Source: Acanthamoeba castellanii str. Neff
Taxonomy: Eukaryota > Discosea > Longamoebia > Acanthamoebidae
NCBI RefSeq assembly: GCF_000313135.1
Contig: NW_004457704.1
Coordinates: 1-20,940 of the forward strand
Length of the DNA stretch: 20,940 nucleotides
Reading direction: 5' to 3'
Shown piece by piece: positions 7,964 to 18,936 of this stretch. The notes under the pieces were generated by a model. It saw only the letters and a program-made list of their open reading frames with translations, was not told the DNA's origin and did not search any database. Every line of letters starts with the position of its first letter. Within the stretch, counting starts at the first letter, position 1. Position numbers and translations under genes: made by a program.

Positions 7964-10224
7964 ATGGAACTCTTGGACAGATTGGGACAAAAGATCGGGG
8001 AGAGCGTGGGCATCTACTCGCGCACGGCCGACGAAGACGAGGTGTTCGTGCGGCACGAAAAGTTGGCCGATGCCACCAGGTACCTGCGCTACGACTACTC
8101 GGCAGATTCCTTCGGCCCCTTTCGTTGTTGATCGCTCGTCATGTACCATGCCATGCACTCACACGGCCATGTGCCGCATGCCGCAGGGATGCCACGGAGC
8201 AGCTGTTGAAGACGCTGACGCCAGAGTCGACGACGTACCTCAACTCGCGCACGTTGGCTTCGCTTCTCACGCAGAAGGAGGAGAAGCAGGGCGAGACCCT
8301 GCTCACCATCGGCCAGTCCATGCAGCAGGCCGACCAGTACACGGTACACGACATCTCTCTTTCTCTCTCTCTCTCTCCACGTCGTCAACGTAGAACCAAT
8401 TCCTTCTGACAGCTTCGTTGCGGTGCGCGGCATTGCCCCAGTCCCTCTTTGGCATTGCGGTGACCAAGCTGGGCGAGACCATGAAGAAGGTCGGCGCTGA
8501 GCACTCAGAGTTGGTACTGTGTGCTGTGTGTGTTGTGTTGTGTGGTGCGAGAAATCTCACGTCGTGGTCGTTTCCATCGGATCAATGCAGGACAACCGGC
8601 TGATGAACTCCACGATCGATCCGCTGAAGGGCTACAACGAGGGCCAGCTCAGGGAGCTCCTCAACCTAAAGAAACGGTACATGTTCGCCGCTCATTCCTT
8701 GGTTTCGGCCGAAACATGGGAACTTACCAGCACTTCCGCATCGCGTTGGTGCGTTCCTTCGCGTCCAGGTACGACGCCAATCGGTTGGACTACGACGCGG
8801 CCCGACGAAACCACGAGGCGAAGAAGACCCGAGAGACGGAAGGTGGCGCTACCCCCCTCCCCCTCGCATGCGTTTCTATCACCGGTCCCTCTTCGACTCC
8901 CGCCAGTGCTCACCATCGGTGTCGACGCAGAGAAAGCAAACAGGGCCAGGCAAAAGTTCGATGAGTCACGTACCGCCTACTTCAACCGACTCGTGCACAG
9001 GTTCGCCACTCTTGAATATTTCTCTATTCTACATACATACAAATAATTTAATAAATAATTTAGTATTTAATTTCAATACTTTATAAAGAGATATTTACTG
9101 GATTTCATGTCTGGTGGGCTTGGTGGCGTATGCAGTCAGGACGACGAAAACGAGCACGTGGCGCAGCTGCAGGCCTATGCCGCCGCGCAGGCGATCTATT
9201 TCCGGCGGTGCGCCGAGCTCTACGACAGCCTCACCCGGGATCTCACCACACTCACCGCGCGAGCCCCCGACCGGCCTCGCCTGCCGCCCATGACCCTCAC
9301 CTACACCGACCAGCCCGCCGCCACCGTACACCCTTCGGCCCACTTGATGCGTGACAAGGGCACCAACTGACCGGGCGTTGGGCATTCATTCCTTCGTGCG
9401 CGGTAGCAGTACGCCGCCCTGCCGCCGGCCGCAGCAGTACCGGCCATCACAGGCCCCGCCGCACCGAACGCCGCGCCACAGCCTCGTCGTACGCGTTCGA
9501 TTTCTCGACCCGCCCGTTCAACCCCGTGGCTGACCACACAAATCTGTGCGCAGAAATCGGATATGGTGCCGCCATTGCCGGTGCCGGCGGCGGCGCGGTG
9601 GTGCGACGCGACTCGGCCGCCCCGAGGCACGTCACACCAGTTTGACCACCTCAACAGTGTGCGCTTGGCTCACCCCATGCTGTGCAGGTTTGGACCTGGA
9701 GCGCCGGCGGCGACTGGACCAAGCGGACCGACGCATGCAGGCCAGGCTAGCAGCGGCGGTGCCGGGCGAGGCGGCCCAGCGAGACCCGTACGCGTCAACC
9801 CTAATTCTTCTGACGCACTGTTTGGCTCACGCGCTCTAATCGCTCACCCCGCTCTCAGATGCCGCACCCCGGTCGCGGGGGAGCAGCGCCGCCAGGCGGA
9901 GGCGCTCCAGAGCGAGCTTTGCCAGCTGCTGCTGCGCCAGGGCCTGGCAGTGGTGGTGGTGGCGGCGCGGGCGAACGGTGTCGCGCCCTGTACGACTTCC
10001 ATCCAGAGCGACCGACCGAACTGTCCCTGCGACAAGGTGCCCTTCTCTTCTCTTCTCTCTTCTCTTCTGTCAGAAGCTCAAGCTCACCGCCTTACGGGGG
10101 TGGCGGGTGTGATGGCGCAGGTGATGTGGTGACGATCAAGAGCAAGGCCGGGGAGTGGTGGGAGGGCGAGGTACACGGTCGCAAGGGCTACTTCCCGGCC
10201 AGCTACGTCCAGCCCCTCTCCTAG
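7964..10224 (+). CDS. BAR-SH3 adaptor protein (endophilin/amphiphysin-like)
   Basis: This is a predicted membrane-curvature adaptor: the BAR dimer binds and bends membrane and the SH3 domain recruits proline-rich partners in endocytosis or actin assembly. Model exons: 7964-8079, 8187-8343, 8442-8513, 8591-8676, 8769-8842, 8931-9000, 9136-9325, 9407-9436, 9554-9597, 9688-9787, 9859-10036, 10121-10224, giving 406 residues. Exons 1-7 (residues 1-255) are a helical BAR domain (MELLDRLGQKIGESVG, SLFGIAVTKLGETMKKVG, KKRYDANRLDYDAARRN, QLQAYAAAQAIYFRR). A Pro/Ala/Gly linker follows, then the SH3 from about residue 353 (CRALYDFHPE, GEWWEGEV, GRKGYFPASYVQPL, stop). The SH3 keeps ALYDF, the WW pair and the P-x-x-Y end. 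The exons at 9407-9787 are low-complexity; I chose them because their phases join cleanly, and they may be wrong. Intron 2 has a TC run. Confidence 0.86.
8353..8377 (+). repeat. TC-rich microsatellite in BAR-SH3 intron 2
   Basis: A nearly pure CT run lies just after the 5' splice site of the second intron. It is upstream of, not adjacent to, the acceptor. Confidence 0.8.
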
Positions 10225-10426
10225 CTCTCTCCGCGGCTCTTCCTCAACATTAAACTCCACGCTTGCGTCCAACCCGCAAAATAGCAAGTGTGCTCGGCTT
10301 CATCTCGTTGTTGGTGATGACGACGACGATGCCTGTGCTGGTCATCGCTACAACTTTGTACATTATGAGAGTGCGATGCCGCCTTACCTTCCCCTCTTTT
10401 GTTTCTCGCGCGGGCCGAAAGGCGCT
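10225..10426. other. Convergent 3' intergenic region
   Basis: About 200 nt separate the tail-to-tail stops of BAR-SH3 (10224) and RAD9 (10427). No AATAAA was seen on either strand; ACATTAAACTCC shortly after the BAR-SH3 stop is the nearest A-rich motif. No gene is visible. Confidence 0.5.
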
Positions 10427-12466
10427 TCAGCCTCGTCTGGCCCTCTTGGTGAGCTGGGGCGACGACGGGGGCGTGCCTTCTACGAACTCGTCCTCCTCGT
10501 CGTCTTCATCTTCGTCGTCGCCCTCGCCTTCGATGTCCATGCGCGGCTGGGTGACCATGCCGGCGGCGAGGAAGGGCGGCGGGTGCGAGGCCGAGGCAGT
10601 CGGCGAGGCCGACGCCGACAGGCTGTCCTCCTTGTCCATCTCGCCGCGGCGCCTCTTGTCTGTCCCAATTTCCTCCACCATCGACGACGTAACCGACGTC
10701 ATACCACTGACCCCCTGGTGACGCGCGTTGTGTGTTGCGTGTGTGTCAACACAATAAATTGGAGTGAGTGGAGGCTGAGCCAAGGGAGAGAAGAGGGAAC
10801 CGCGGGTGGAGGTACGTCGCGGTCGGGGTAGGAAGAGACGGTGGTGGGCGTGGCGAAGGGCGATGTGGGCGCACGCGAGGAATAGGGTGAGGCCGGCACC
10901 GAGGCCGACGAGGCCGGCGTGGCCGAGGGCGTCCCCGAATACTGCGCCAGAGAGATAAACACCGCGCGTCAGCGGCAAAGCGAAGCGAAGTGAAACGAAA
11001 AGGTGGAGCAGTGCCGGTACCGATTGCTTGCTTTGCTGGGCTGCATCGGGGAGAGAGTACATACGTTAGTTGAACGACAAGGCCAAATCAAGTGCAAGAG
11101 GGCCACAGGACGTACAGGAACTGCTGCTCTGGGAGGAGCTCTGCGAGGAGTCGGACTGCGACGAGGAGCCCTGTCCGTCGAGGAGGGTCGCCATCACAAA
11201 GTCCACGTCAAACGCATTGAAGAAGTTCACCGAGAACAGGATCGGCCTGAATGACCGAAACCGCGTTAGTACGCGTGTGTGCAGTTGCATCGGTCATGAG
11301 GTTCGGCGTACCTGCCGCCCTGCTCGAACCAGATGTGGATGGGCTGGCCGGCCACCTCGCAGAAGCCGAGGAGGGCCTTGAACTCCTTCAGGCAGAAGGT
11401 GATTTCTCCGGGCTCGGTGCCCACCGAGTACTCCTCAAAGTCGCGCGGATCGATGGTCAGCTCCGTGTGTAGGATCTTGCTTGGCTGGCCTGTAGAGAGA
11501 GAGAGAGAGAGAGCGAGAGTTGGCTTTTGAGAGACGCGGTCCAGCGTGCGAGCTGCTGGGCGAGGCGGTGCGCGCGCGCGTACTTCGTTTGTCTTCGTCG
11601 ATGAAGCTCTTCACCTTGAACATCTTCTCGGTGATCTGGAAGGATATCTCGTCCAAACCGCTGTGAAAGTTCTGTACGACGTCGATGAGGAGCCTGTGTG
11701 AAGAAGAAGAAAATCAAAAAGCATTAGCAAATGCTTGCGTTTGTGCTACAAAGAGGGACAGATCTGTCTCTGCTGCTCTCCCTGGGTAGGGCGTACCGAG
11801 GGCGCGACGTGATCTTGTTGGGACAGTTGTCTTTCGAGTAGACGGCCTGGAGTGCCTCGCACTCTTCGAATGTGAGCCGGTAGGTCTTCTTGATGCCTGG
11901 AGCATTCCAGGAGAGGGGAGAGACCGATGAGCTGCATGTAGAAGAGGAGGCGCGTGAGGAGGAAAGCTTCGCACCCAAGTTGCACAGAAGCTCGATGACG
12001 ACTCGCGACTCGGCCTCGTCCAAACGAATCGTGCACTTCTGCACCGTGGTGATGGACCTGAAGACCGCCAAGCACGGCTACACGGAACGTAGAAGAATAA
12101 TAATCATATGATGTTGAGCAAAAGATGGAGAGAAGATGGCAGCACGAGATCGCGTTGTGGATTACGGACCTTGAGGAGCACTTTGCATTTGGGGAAGATT
12201 TCCGACGTGAGGGTGTAGGACTCGAAGAAGTTGGGGCTGAAATTGATTGCCACGAATGCCGAACGCGCTTGATTCAACGTGCGGAACACCAACTGCATTC
12301 ATACGGCAACAGATGAGCTCGTGCAAGGCTGTGTAATTCTAGCACGCTGAGTCAATGGTACCTTGTCGGCAGCAGGCTCCAGAAATAGCTCATCACCCAC
12401 CTTCGACAAGCAATGTATGATCTTGGCAAAAATCTTCACACTACGTCCTGGAATGACGCACTCCAT
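10427..12466 (-). CDS. RAD9: RAD9 checkpoint clamp subunit
   Basis: RAD9 forms the PCNA-like 9-1-1 ring with RAD1 and HUS1, which is loaded at damaged DNA and activates the ATR checkpoint. Exons, minus strand: 12466-12362, 12292-12170, 12077-11975, 11896-11797, 11693-11584, 11489-11312, 11246-11116, 11040-11021, 10941-10816, 10714-10427. Together they give 427 residues, against about 390 in human. The N-terminus MECVIPGRSVKIFAKIIHCL and GDELFLEP matches RAD9, as do LVFRTLNQARSAFVAINF, YRLTFEECEALQAVY, EITFCLKEFKALLGFCE and FFNAFDVDFVMATLLDG, covering the two PCNA folds to about residue 283. The tail is disordered: Ser/Gln-rich, Ser/Pro/Thr-rich, then acidic (GEGDDEDEDDEEDEF) and ending VEGTPPSSPQLTKRARRG, resembling the Pro-directed tail of animal RAD9. 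The 20-nt exon 8 is required to keep frame between the PCNA fold and the tail. The head-to-head neighbour is the RhoGEF. Confidence 0.94.
11494..11519 (+). repeat. GA microsatellite in RAD9 intron 5
   Basis: On the gene's strand this is a CT run immediately before CTACAG at 11490, so it doubles as the polypyrimidine tract of the acceptor. Confidence 0.8.
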
Positions 12467-12952
12467 GTTGCTCGTTGGCTTCAAGTTTTTCTGCCGTTAC
12501 TTGCGCTTTTTGAGGCCAGAGACTGTGTTTTCCAAGAATTGAATTTTGGATCAAAATTTTTCTTCCACTGACCTTTTTCACACGGCGCTTTTGGGACTGG
12601 ATCCTGTCACGTCCAGTCTGTTTGGACCTCTGAGTGGTTGTTTCTTTTTCCTACCCGAGTGTTGTCAACTATTCTCTCTTTTTTTTTTCTTCTGCGGGGT
12701 GTTCATATATACAAGTATGAAGATGGTGAGAAGCAAAGGCAGTGTTATCTTGTTGCGGTGCTGATATGTAACATACCAAGCTGTCGGTTTTTTACCACGA
12801 TTCAAAGAAAGCGCGTGCGGCGCGGACACGGAAATTGTAAGAAAATGACTTTTCCGGGAGAATGCCATCCAATCACCTATCAAAGCCTGAGCCTCCCAAA
12901 TTGCGTCCGGTGTTACCTCCCCAAAAACTAAAAGATACACATTGTAAAGATG
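12467..12952. other. Divergent intergenic region between RAD9 and RhoGEF
   Basis: This 486-nt stretch is more AT-rich than its flanks. It contains a T run near 12681-12690, CATATATACAAG near 12704, and no supported gene. Both genes start at its edges, so it should hold two promoters, but no element can be assigned with confidence. The CATATATA motif could be a TATA-like site for either direction. Confidence 0.4.
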
Positions 12953-15900
12953 ATGGCGACACCACCGAGCCAAGGCCCCCCGCGACCATTTGCGGAGCAG
13001 GGGGTGGTACCCCAGAGCAGACCCTTGCCTACCCCTACAAGGTGATTTTCTATATTTTTTAAATATACTGCGGAATGCTGACATTAGACCGATGCAGGCG
13101 AGGAGTGTCAACTCGCGGCCCCAACCCAGTAGGGCGCGCCTCGGAAAACGTCGCGGCGGCATCTGGAGGTAGGAGTCGCATCTTTTCTCCTCGTTGATGT
13201 TGGCTTTCTATTGATTAGGTTGATTTATTGGATTTCATATTTTTCTGCACGGTTATTTACCAATTTTTATTTCTTTTTAAAAAACATATATTTTGAACGC
13301 TATTTTCTACTCGTGTCCTCTCGATTACTAGGTGTTTGCCTCTTCAAACAAGTTGTTTTGGTTTTTTGACAACGTACGCGTTCTTCCTTTTCTTCTGTTA
13401 TCGCGCAGCCCCGAACGCACGACCTCTGCCAGTGCCCAACGGTGCCGGCGCTGGCCGGCCGTTCAGGCCTCCGCCGTCCACCCACGCACCCCGCGGCGGC
13501 AGCGGCCCTGCCCCGGCACAGGGAGTAGCCAGAGCCGGACCGCCGGCACAAGCCACAACAACCGGAGCTGCCGCCACTACCACGACATCACCCTTCGGCG
13601 TGTCGCTCAAGCGGACGCCCGGCCCAACACTTGCTGCGCCCGGCCCGGCGCCGACGTCGTCAAACTCGATGCTCAGTCGATCCCTCCCCACAACCTTTCC
13701 CTCGCGCAGCCCGGCGTTCGGCGCCCCGCAATCGTCGCCGTCCGCCGCCGCGACGACCTACTCCTCTCCCCAGCTGCCCAGACCCGGCGTCGGCGCCGAG
13801 GCGCAGCAGCAGCAGACCCGCCATGTGGTGCCTCCACGCCCGGCCAGCGTGGTCCCGACGCCCAGCCCGTCCCAGACCTCCACCAACTCCAACAGCCGAC
13901 GAGGGATCAGCAGCTCGACCTACACCCCCGCCGCCCAACAACAGTCTACTGCCGACAGCGCCAAGAAGTACAGCTCCGTCTACAATCACACGCCGGCGGG
14001 CCAGGGCTCAGGCACACCGACGTCCGGCAGGCCCACGCCGCCGCTCGGTCGCCAGGGTTCATCGATCCTGTCGTCGTCGGCGTCGTCCATTCCGGCCTTT
14101 CAGTCCAAGTCAGGCAGCAGCATCCACCGGCGCCCGGTGCCGGCGGCTGCCGGCGCTGCGCCCACGACGAGTCCGGCCGCCGCTGGCGGTGATGGCGGAG
14201 GGGAGGAGGGGAAGAAGGATCGGCTCAGGCAGGAGGCGGTGCGGGAGCTGAGTCAGACCGAGCAGGACTACATCAACGATCTCGAGCTGGTCAACGAGGT
14301 CTTCCTCAAGCCTCTGCTCTCGCGCAATGTGCTCGACAAGCAGGTATTTCATATCCCCCACAAAATTGCGTGAATGCCAGTGATTTTTATTTTTATTTTT
14401 AATTTAAATGTTCATTAAAAATTATTCGTTATTTATTCATTATTCGTTGTTTTTTTGTTTTAAATTTTCTTTCTTTTCTTTCTTTTGCAGGAATTGGGAT
14501 CGCTGTTCTCCAACCTGGAGATGCTCGTGGGCGTGAACCAAGAGATCATGAAGGGGCTCAAGGATGACCCCAACGGTGACCGCACCGGCCAAACCTTCCT
14601 CGGCCTCGTACTTCCGCCCCCAACCCCCAATTCCTTGCATGCGGTGATCTTCGCATTGTTGCTTTTGTGAATGTGTCGGCGCTCACATTTGGCGATGTTG
14701 CACAGATGCACTACTTCAAGATGTACACTGTGTACTGCGCCAACCAACCGCACTCGGACAGCACGCACACGAAATGCAAAGCCAAGAACCCGGCCTACGC
14801 CTCCTTCCTCGACGTACGCACACCCACAACAACATGTTGTTGCTATTGTCTCGATGATGTATTGATAGTCATTAATGAACGATGTGGGGCTGCGGTGTAT
14901 ATAGGAATGCATGGCCGATCCGCGCTGTCGCGGGCTCACGCTACAGAGCTATCTCATCAAACCCATCCAAAGACTCTGCAAGTATCCGTTGCTGTTGAAG
15001 GTTCTCGATCGGCCTCTGCAGTCGTCTGTGTGCGCTGGTGTGTGAGCTAACGCATGCCTCGCGCGCGGCGTTAGGCGATTTATCAAAACACGGCAGCCGA
15101 GCACGCCGACTACGAAAGCCTGCGCGAGGCCCTGTCGCAGATGGAGAAGATCGTGGAGTACGTGAATGAGGGCAAGCGACAGGCCGAGAACAGCCAAAAG
15201 ATCATGGCCATCCAGAGCAACATCGACGGCGGCGAGGTGCCTACCATTTCTCCTGTTCTTCTTCGCGTGACCAGTCGTCTGCTCACAGTCGTGTGTCGCA
15301 CGCGTGTTTCTTTTCTTCTTTTCTTTTCTTTTTACCTCCGATACAGTTCCTGGGGTTGGTGCAGCCGACGCGGCGACTACTGCTCGAGAGCACGTTCGAA
15401 GTGCGAGTGCCCAAGTCCAAGACCAAGGTGCCGATCTCAAAGCTGTACTACTATTATTACTTTTTATTTATTTATTGGTGGTAACGGCTGACACGGTGCG
15501 CCCATCACGACAGGAGCGATACTGCGTGCTGTTCAACGACCTCTTCCTTTGCGTCAAAACCAAGAAGAAGGGCACGGGATACTACGATCCCCTGCTCCTC
15601 TTCCTGCAGGTGGCCAAGTTTATCGAGATCTCCGACACCGAAGGTAAACACGCGCCCCCCCGCACACTGCACACAACACACACGACACGACACGACACAC
15701 AACACACACAAACCAACGCGTGGCTGTGGCAGAGGTGCACAATTCGTTCGAGGTGCAGGCGGAGAGCGACGGCGAGACCAAGAGCGCGGTCTTCGTCTTC
15801 CCCAACCCGGCGATGAAGGCCGAATGGGCCAAGGAGATCAAGACCATCATCCGCTTCTACCAAAAGCAGCGCCTGCTCGCCGTCAAGAAGGAGTCGTCGG

Positions 15901-16025
15901 AAAAGGTCGCCGGCGGAGGGTCGGCCTCAGCAGACATGCCCTCGGTGCGGGCCTCCCTGGCTAGCCCGGTCGTCCCGCGGGCCTCGCCAAGCCTCGGCCG
16001 GACGATGAGCAGCCGAATCCACTAG
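12953..16025 (+). CDS. Rho guanine-nucleotide exchange factor (DH-PH)
   Basis: The DH domain opens Rho-family GTPases for GTP loading; the PH domain aids exchange and membrane binding. Exons: 12953-13041, 13098-13168, 13409-14343, 14491-14607, 14706-14813, 14905-15000, 15075-15236, 15347-15427, 15514-15643, 15733-16025, giving 693 residues. Residues 1-330 are Pro/Ser/Thr/Ala-rich and probably disordered. The DH domain starts at VRELSQTEQDYINDLELVN (CR1), continues through LFSNLEMLVGVNQEI and TFLGLMHYFKMYTVYCANQ, and has the CR3 helix SYLIKPIQRLCKYPLLLK; it ends near residue 526. The PH domain (about 527-640) includes LLLESTFEVRV, ERYCVLFNDLFLCVK, FIEISDTE and the final helix AMKAEWAKEIKTII with its Trp. 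A Ser-rich basic tail ends RIH. The start is the first ATG of the GC-rich exon; exons 1-2 are supported only by composition and phase. Confidence 0.92.
15663..15711 (+). repeat. CA/CGACA-rich run in the last RhoGEF intron
   Basis: A degenerate repeat of CACA and CACGA units fills much of the intron 15644-15732. It is the reverse-complement flavour of GTGTCGTG runs in introns of neighbouring genes. Confidence 0.75.
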
Positions 16026-16304
16026 GCCAGGCCAGGAGATAGCGCCGATGATGGACAAGAAGAAGAAGAAGATCGGATGTATCACCGCACCACAGTTTTG
16101 CTCAGCGGGCCACGTCGTCGCCTGTAATGTAACGATTTGCACCTGACCACCCGCCCCGGCACTGCCAGCCACGCACCCCACGCTTGCCGAGAATGCGGAA
16201 CTAGTGACCGAGCGACCAACCACCAACGCCACCTCGGCCGAGAGCAAGAAAGAGCGCGGTAAAGATGGGAGAACAGCAAAAGTGGCGGCAGCCACAGAAT
16301 TCAT
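16026..16304. other. Convergent 3' region between RhoGEF and the small basic gene
   Basis: About 280 nt lie between two stops facing each other. A GAA-rich run (AAGAAGAAGAAGAAG) sits near 16057. No gene or clear polyadenylation signal was recognised. Confidence 0.45.
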
Positions 16305-16589
16305 TTAGGCCCTTCGGAGCGAAACTTCCTTGCCTTCCTGCCTCTTCCTGTGCTTCTTCTTGGCCTTGCGGTTACGCTTGTTGGCCATCACTTCAGTCTC
16401 CGAACCGGGGGCGAAAATCGGCAGCTGGGATGCGGCGAAAATTGAGGGGCGGGTGCTGACGATAGCGGCCGAGCTCGAGCAGGGGAGGGCACCGGCGGAA
16501 ATCGCTTCAGCACGCACGTTCATCGCGGACGAAAAGAGGGTGGCCTCAGATCGCACCAGCGACGGAAACAGACGCCGGGTGTTGTTCAT
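16305..16589 (-). CDS. Small basic protein, probably mitochondrial, unknown
   Basis: This is a single-exon frame of 94 residues. The N-terminal 65 residues lack long acidic runs and are rich in Ala, Ser, Arg and hydrophobics (MNNTRRLFPSLVRSEATLFS), as in a mitochondrial targeting sequence. The last 27 are strongly basic (MANKRNRKAKKKHRKR, ending EVSLRRA). A short basic end behind a presequence is common in small mitochondrial ribosomal proteins such as mS38/AURKAIP1. The match is by character only and no family is claimed. It starts 194 nt from the divergent gene at 16784, also a mitochondrial-type protein, so the two may share a promoter. The long open single exon in an intron-rich genome supports it moderately. 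Confidence 0.6.
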   Translation of the reverse strand: MNNTRRLFPSLVRSEATLFSSAMNVRAEAISAGALPCSSSAAIVSTRPSIFAASQLPIFAPGSETEVMANKRNRKAKKKHRKRQEGKEVSLRRA

Positions 16590-16783
16590 CTTGTCGATCT
16601 ATCAAATTCGATTAACCAAGGACAAGTGGGAAAGAAAATAGTGAAGAAAATGTGTTTCTTGAAGTTAGATTTCGTGCGGAGGGGCTTCGCATTTCATAAT
16701 AAATGACGACACGCGTTTTTTTGTGCTCCGAATTACTGCTGTTGTCTGTGCCGAGTAAATCAATCTCAAGACAAAGAAGAAAG
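16590..16783. promoter_or_regulatory. Short divergent promoter between two small mitochondrial-type genes
   Basis: This is the 194 nt between the ATGs at 16589 (minus) and 16784 (plus). It is AT-richer than the genes and contains ATTTCATAATAAATG near 16691. No defined core element was identified. Confidence 0.4.
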
Positions 16784-17138
16784 ATGGCTTCGCGTGCTGC
16801 CGCTAGAGTGACCAAGAACCGTTTCGCCCTCCCCCTCGACCACAGGGCCACCCGCCCCGGCTTCCAGGCCCCGTGGGGCAGCATTGACCCCGCTCAGGAG
16901 GTCCGTCAGAGCTCCGTCCTGATGGGCGTTCTCGGCGGTATCTTTGTTTCCTGGGGCCTCTTCGCCTTGACTCGCAGGGACAATGGTACGCGGTTATTCT
17001 TAGATGGAAATGTAGGCCGCTACCTTCTAATCCCCCCCCCCCGGCCATCATTTAGTCCGCAAGCTCCCCGAGTCCGTCAAGAACAAGGAGTGGGCCACCG
17101 TTTCGGAGGAGAGGCTCGCCAAGAACCGTGGTGCCTAA
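16784..17138 (+). CDS. Small single-span membrane protein, probably mitochondrial
   Basis: Two exons (16784-16985 and 17056-17138) give 94 residues. The N-terminus is basic and free of acids for 18 residues (MASRAAARVTKNRFALPL). A hydrophobic span follows at about 46-62 (VLMGVLGGIFVSWGLFAL) and then a charged tail (KLPESVKNKEWATVSEERL). This architecture is typical of small accessory subunits of respiratory complexes, which cross the inner membrane once. I do not recognise the exact subunit. The intron is 70 nt, GTACGC to TTTAG, and is preceded near its end by a run of ten C. The start is the first ATG after a purine-rich leader. The next gene begins about 160 nt downstream. Confidence 0.78.
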
Positions 17139-17299
17139 ATTCGTGCCCTTTTCAGCTCATCCATTACAAATACAGGTCCATTTTTGTAGTGGTTTTCTGC
17201 CCGCGGGCATGCGCCGATGGGATATGATTGATGTGGCGATGGTGTTAAATATCCGCTTTGTTTCAAGGCTCGAGCGGCAGTTGCGCACTTGCCGAAATC

Positions 17300-18699
17300 A
17301 TGCGACGAAGGGCAAACTATTGCTGCCTCAAGTTGCGCGATCGCAAGGTGACTGTTCGGCTTGAAGAGCCGTGGTACGCTTCGTCCAGCAGCATTCCCCT
17401 CTTCGCCGGCAACAAGAAATGGAAACTGCAGCATTGGATTCAGCGAGACGATTACCCCGTCGGTTCATTTCTGGTCTCGCATGGAGGCTATCAATCGAAT
17501 GCGATGTTGGCCCTGGCGCAACTGGCCCGAATGAAGCGAATGGGATTCGTGTACTACACTAAATCGCTCCCCTCTTCGCCGGAGCCCGCCAGTGGCAACC
17601 TCAAGCATGCGCTCGAGCTGGGGATGCAAGTCGTGTCCCTCTCCACCGCCGAATACGATCGTCTCTTTGCATCGAATGAGGAGCAGCCCCACGCTGCGCA
17701 AGGTACCCTCCCATCCACCAGCAGAGGCGAGACACTCATCTTTCTTCTCCTACCAGAGCGCCGACGAGCTACCCTCGGCGCCGAGAAGGGCGCCATCTTC
17801 GTCCCACAAGGCGCAGCCTGCCCACAAGCCGAAGTCCGGACCTCTTCCCGTACTCTCTTCTTCCTCTTCATGGCCTTGGCTGACACATGAAGGGCTCGGG
17901 CACAGGAGGGTATACGCGAGGTGGCGCTGGACATCAACACCTACGCACAGGAGCGGATGGGGTCATCGAGCGCCGAGAGCGCCAAGCCCTTGCTCGTCGT
18001 TCTCCCATCAGGGACTGGTACATGCCGGATCAGCGCTGGACACTCACCGGTCCATTGACTCTCTCACGATTGCATGTGTCGTGTGTCGTGTGTGTCGTGT
18101 GCGTACAGGGACGACGGGGTACTACCTGGCGCAGCACCTGAGCAGGGACGTGGACATTGCGTGTGTGCCGTGCCTCGGGCGCAGCGACTACCTACGCTCC
18201 CAAATGGAGGGACTCAGCGGCGCGGCCCACGACCGAATGCCGCGCATCCTCGAGCCTCCACCAGGTACGCACGTGCAAGCCCGACGCTCGATCGAGTCCA
18301 AAGTGCGCTCATCATCATCATCATGCACCTGTCATGGTGTAACACAGGACGATACAGCTTCGCTCGCCCGAGCTCAACGATGCTCCAGACCTGGAAAGAG
18401 CTGCAACAGGCCGCGGCTTGCGCTGAGGTACTTTGCCTGACCACGCGAGCATTCTCGGCGTTCGCAATGGAGACTGACACAACCAACACAAGCAGAACCC
18501 GTTCGAGTTTGACCTGATCTACGCCCCGCGCACCTGGCAGACCCTGTTCCACCACTGGGAGGCCCTTGCGCCCTACGACCTGCTCTACGTGCACACCGGA
18601 GGGCTCGAGGGCACCGCCTCGCAGCTCCAGCGCTACGCCAGTCTCAACCCGGCCGCCGACAAAGAGAGTGGTGCTGACGTGGAAACAATAAATGCATAA
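17300..18699 (+). CDS. PLP-dependent enzyme, ACC deaminase/D-cysteine desulfhydrase family
   Basis: Six exons (17300-17702, 17757-17833, 17906-18017, 18109-18264, 18348-18427, 18496-18699) give 343 residues, the usual length for the family. Members use pyridoxal phosphate to deaminate 1-aminocyclopropane-1-carboxylate or to release H2S from D-cysteine. Visible are FAGNKKWKLQHWI, whose first Lys matches the PLP-binding lysine of the GNKxRKL motif; SHGGYQSNAMLALAQLA, matching the GGxQSN substrate/PLP loop; VPQGAACPQAEEGIREVALDI; the glycine-rich phosphate loop LPSGTGTTGYYLAQHL, rebuilt across an intron; FARPSSTMLQTWKEL; and the C-terminal LYVHTGGLEGTASQLQRYA. Tyr follows GG where Ile/Val is common, so substrate cannot be assigned. 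The ATG at 17300 is the first in frame and close upstream of the conserved fold, so the N-terminus is short. Introns are 54-91 nt; a bacterial ancestry, if any, would be old. Confidence 0.86.
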
Positions 18700-18704
18700 A
18701 TAAA
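18687..18704 (+). terminator. Polyadenylation signals of the PLP-enzyme gene
   Basis: Two AATAAA hexamers, at 18687-18692 and 18699-18704, overlap the last codons and the stop (TAA ending 18699). They are followed by an A-rich run (CAAAAATAATAA). The coding end and the 3' processing signal are nearly superimposed. Confidence 0.55.
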
Positions 18705-18936
18705 GCAAAAATAATAACCGGAAATTCAGAGCAGAAGCAACATTGATACGAAGTGCTCCATTCGTCCTCCGTTCGCATCTTTGAGGTTGCGAACTGCCTC
18801 GAGCCGGCGGCAACCAAGCCTTGGTTTTTTGATCAAGCCTCATTGCCCGCGGGGAGGGGTGCAGCTCGCGGGGGGTTGGGGGCCGACGTCGATACTCTCC
18901 AGATAGAGAGAAGGGCGAGTGGAGCTCGATCGAGAC

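Noticed and set aside
10427..11062. 211-codon unspliced minus-strand frame as a separate gene
   Set aside because: Only its last 95 codons are the RAD9 tail; upstream it reads through two introns and the wrong frame of RAD9 exon 9, which makes sense only in the Ser/Pro/Thr frame.
12665..13162. 165-codon minus-strand frame with hydrophobic end
   Set aside because: It overlaps RhoGEF exons 1-2 and an AT-rich promoter, its composition changes abruptly at the exon edge, and no domain is recognisable. Treated as a chance frame.
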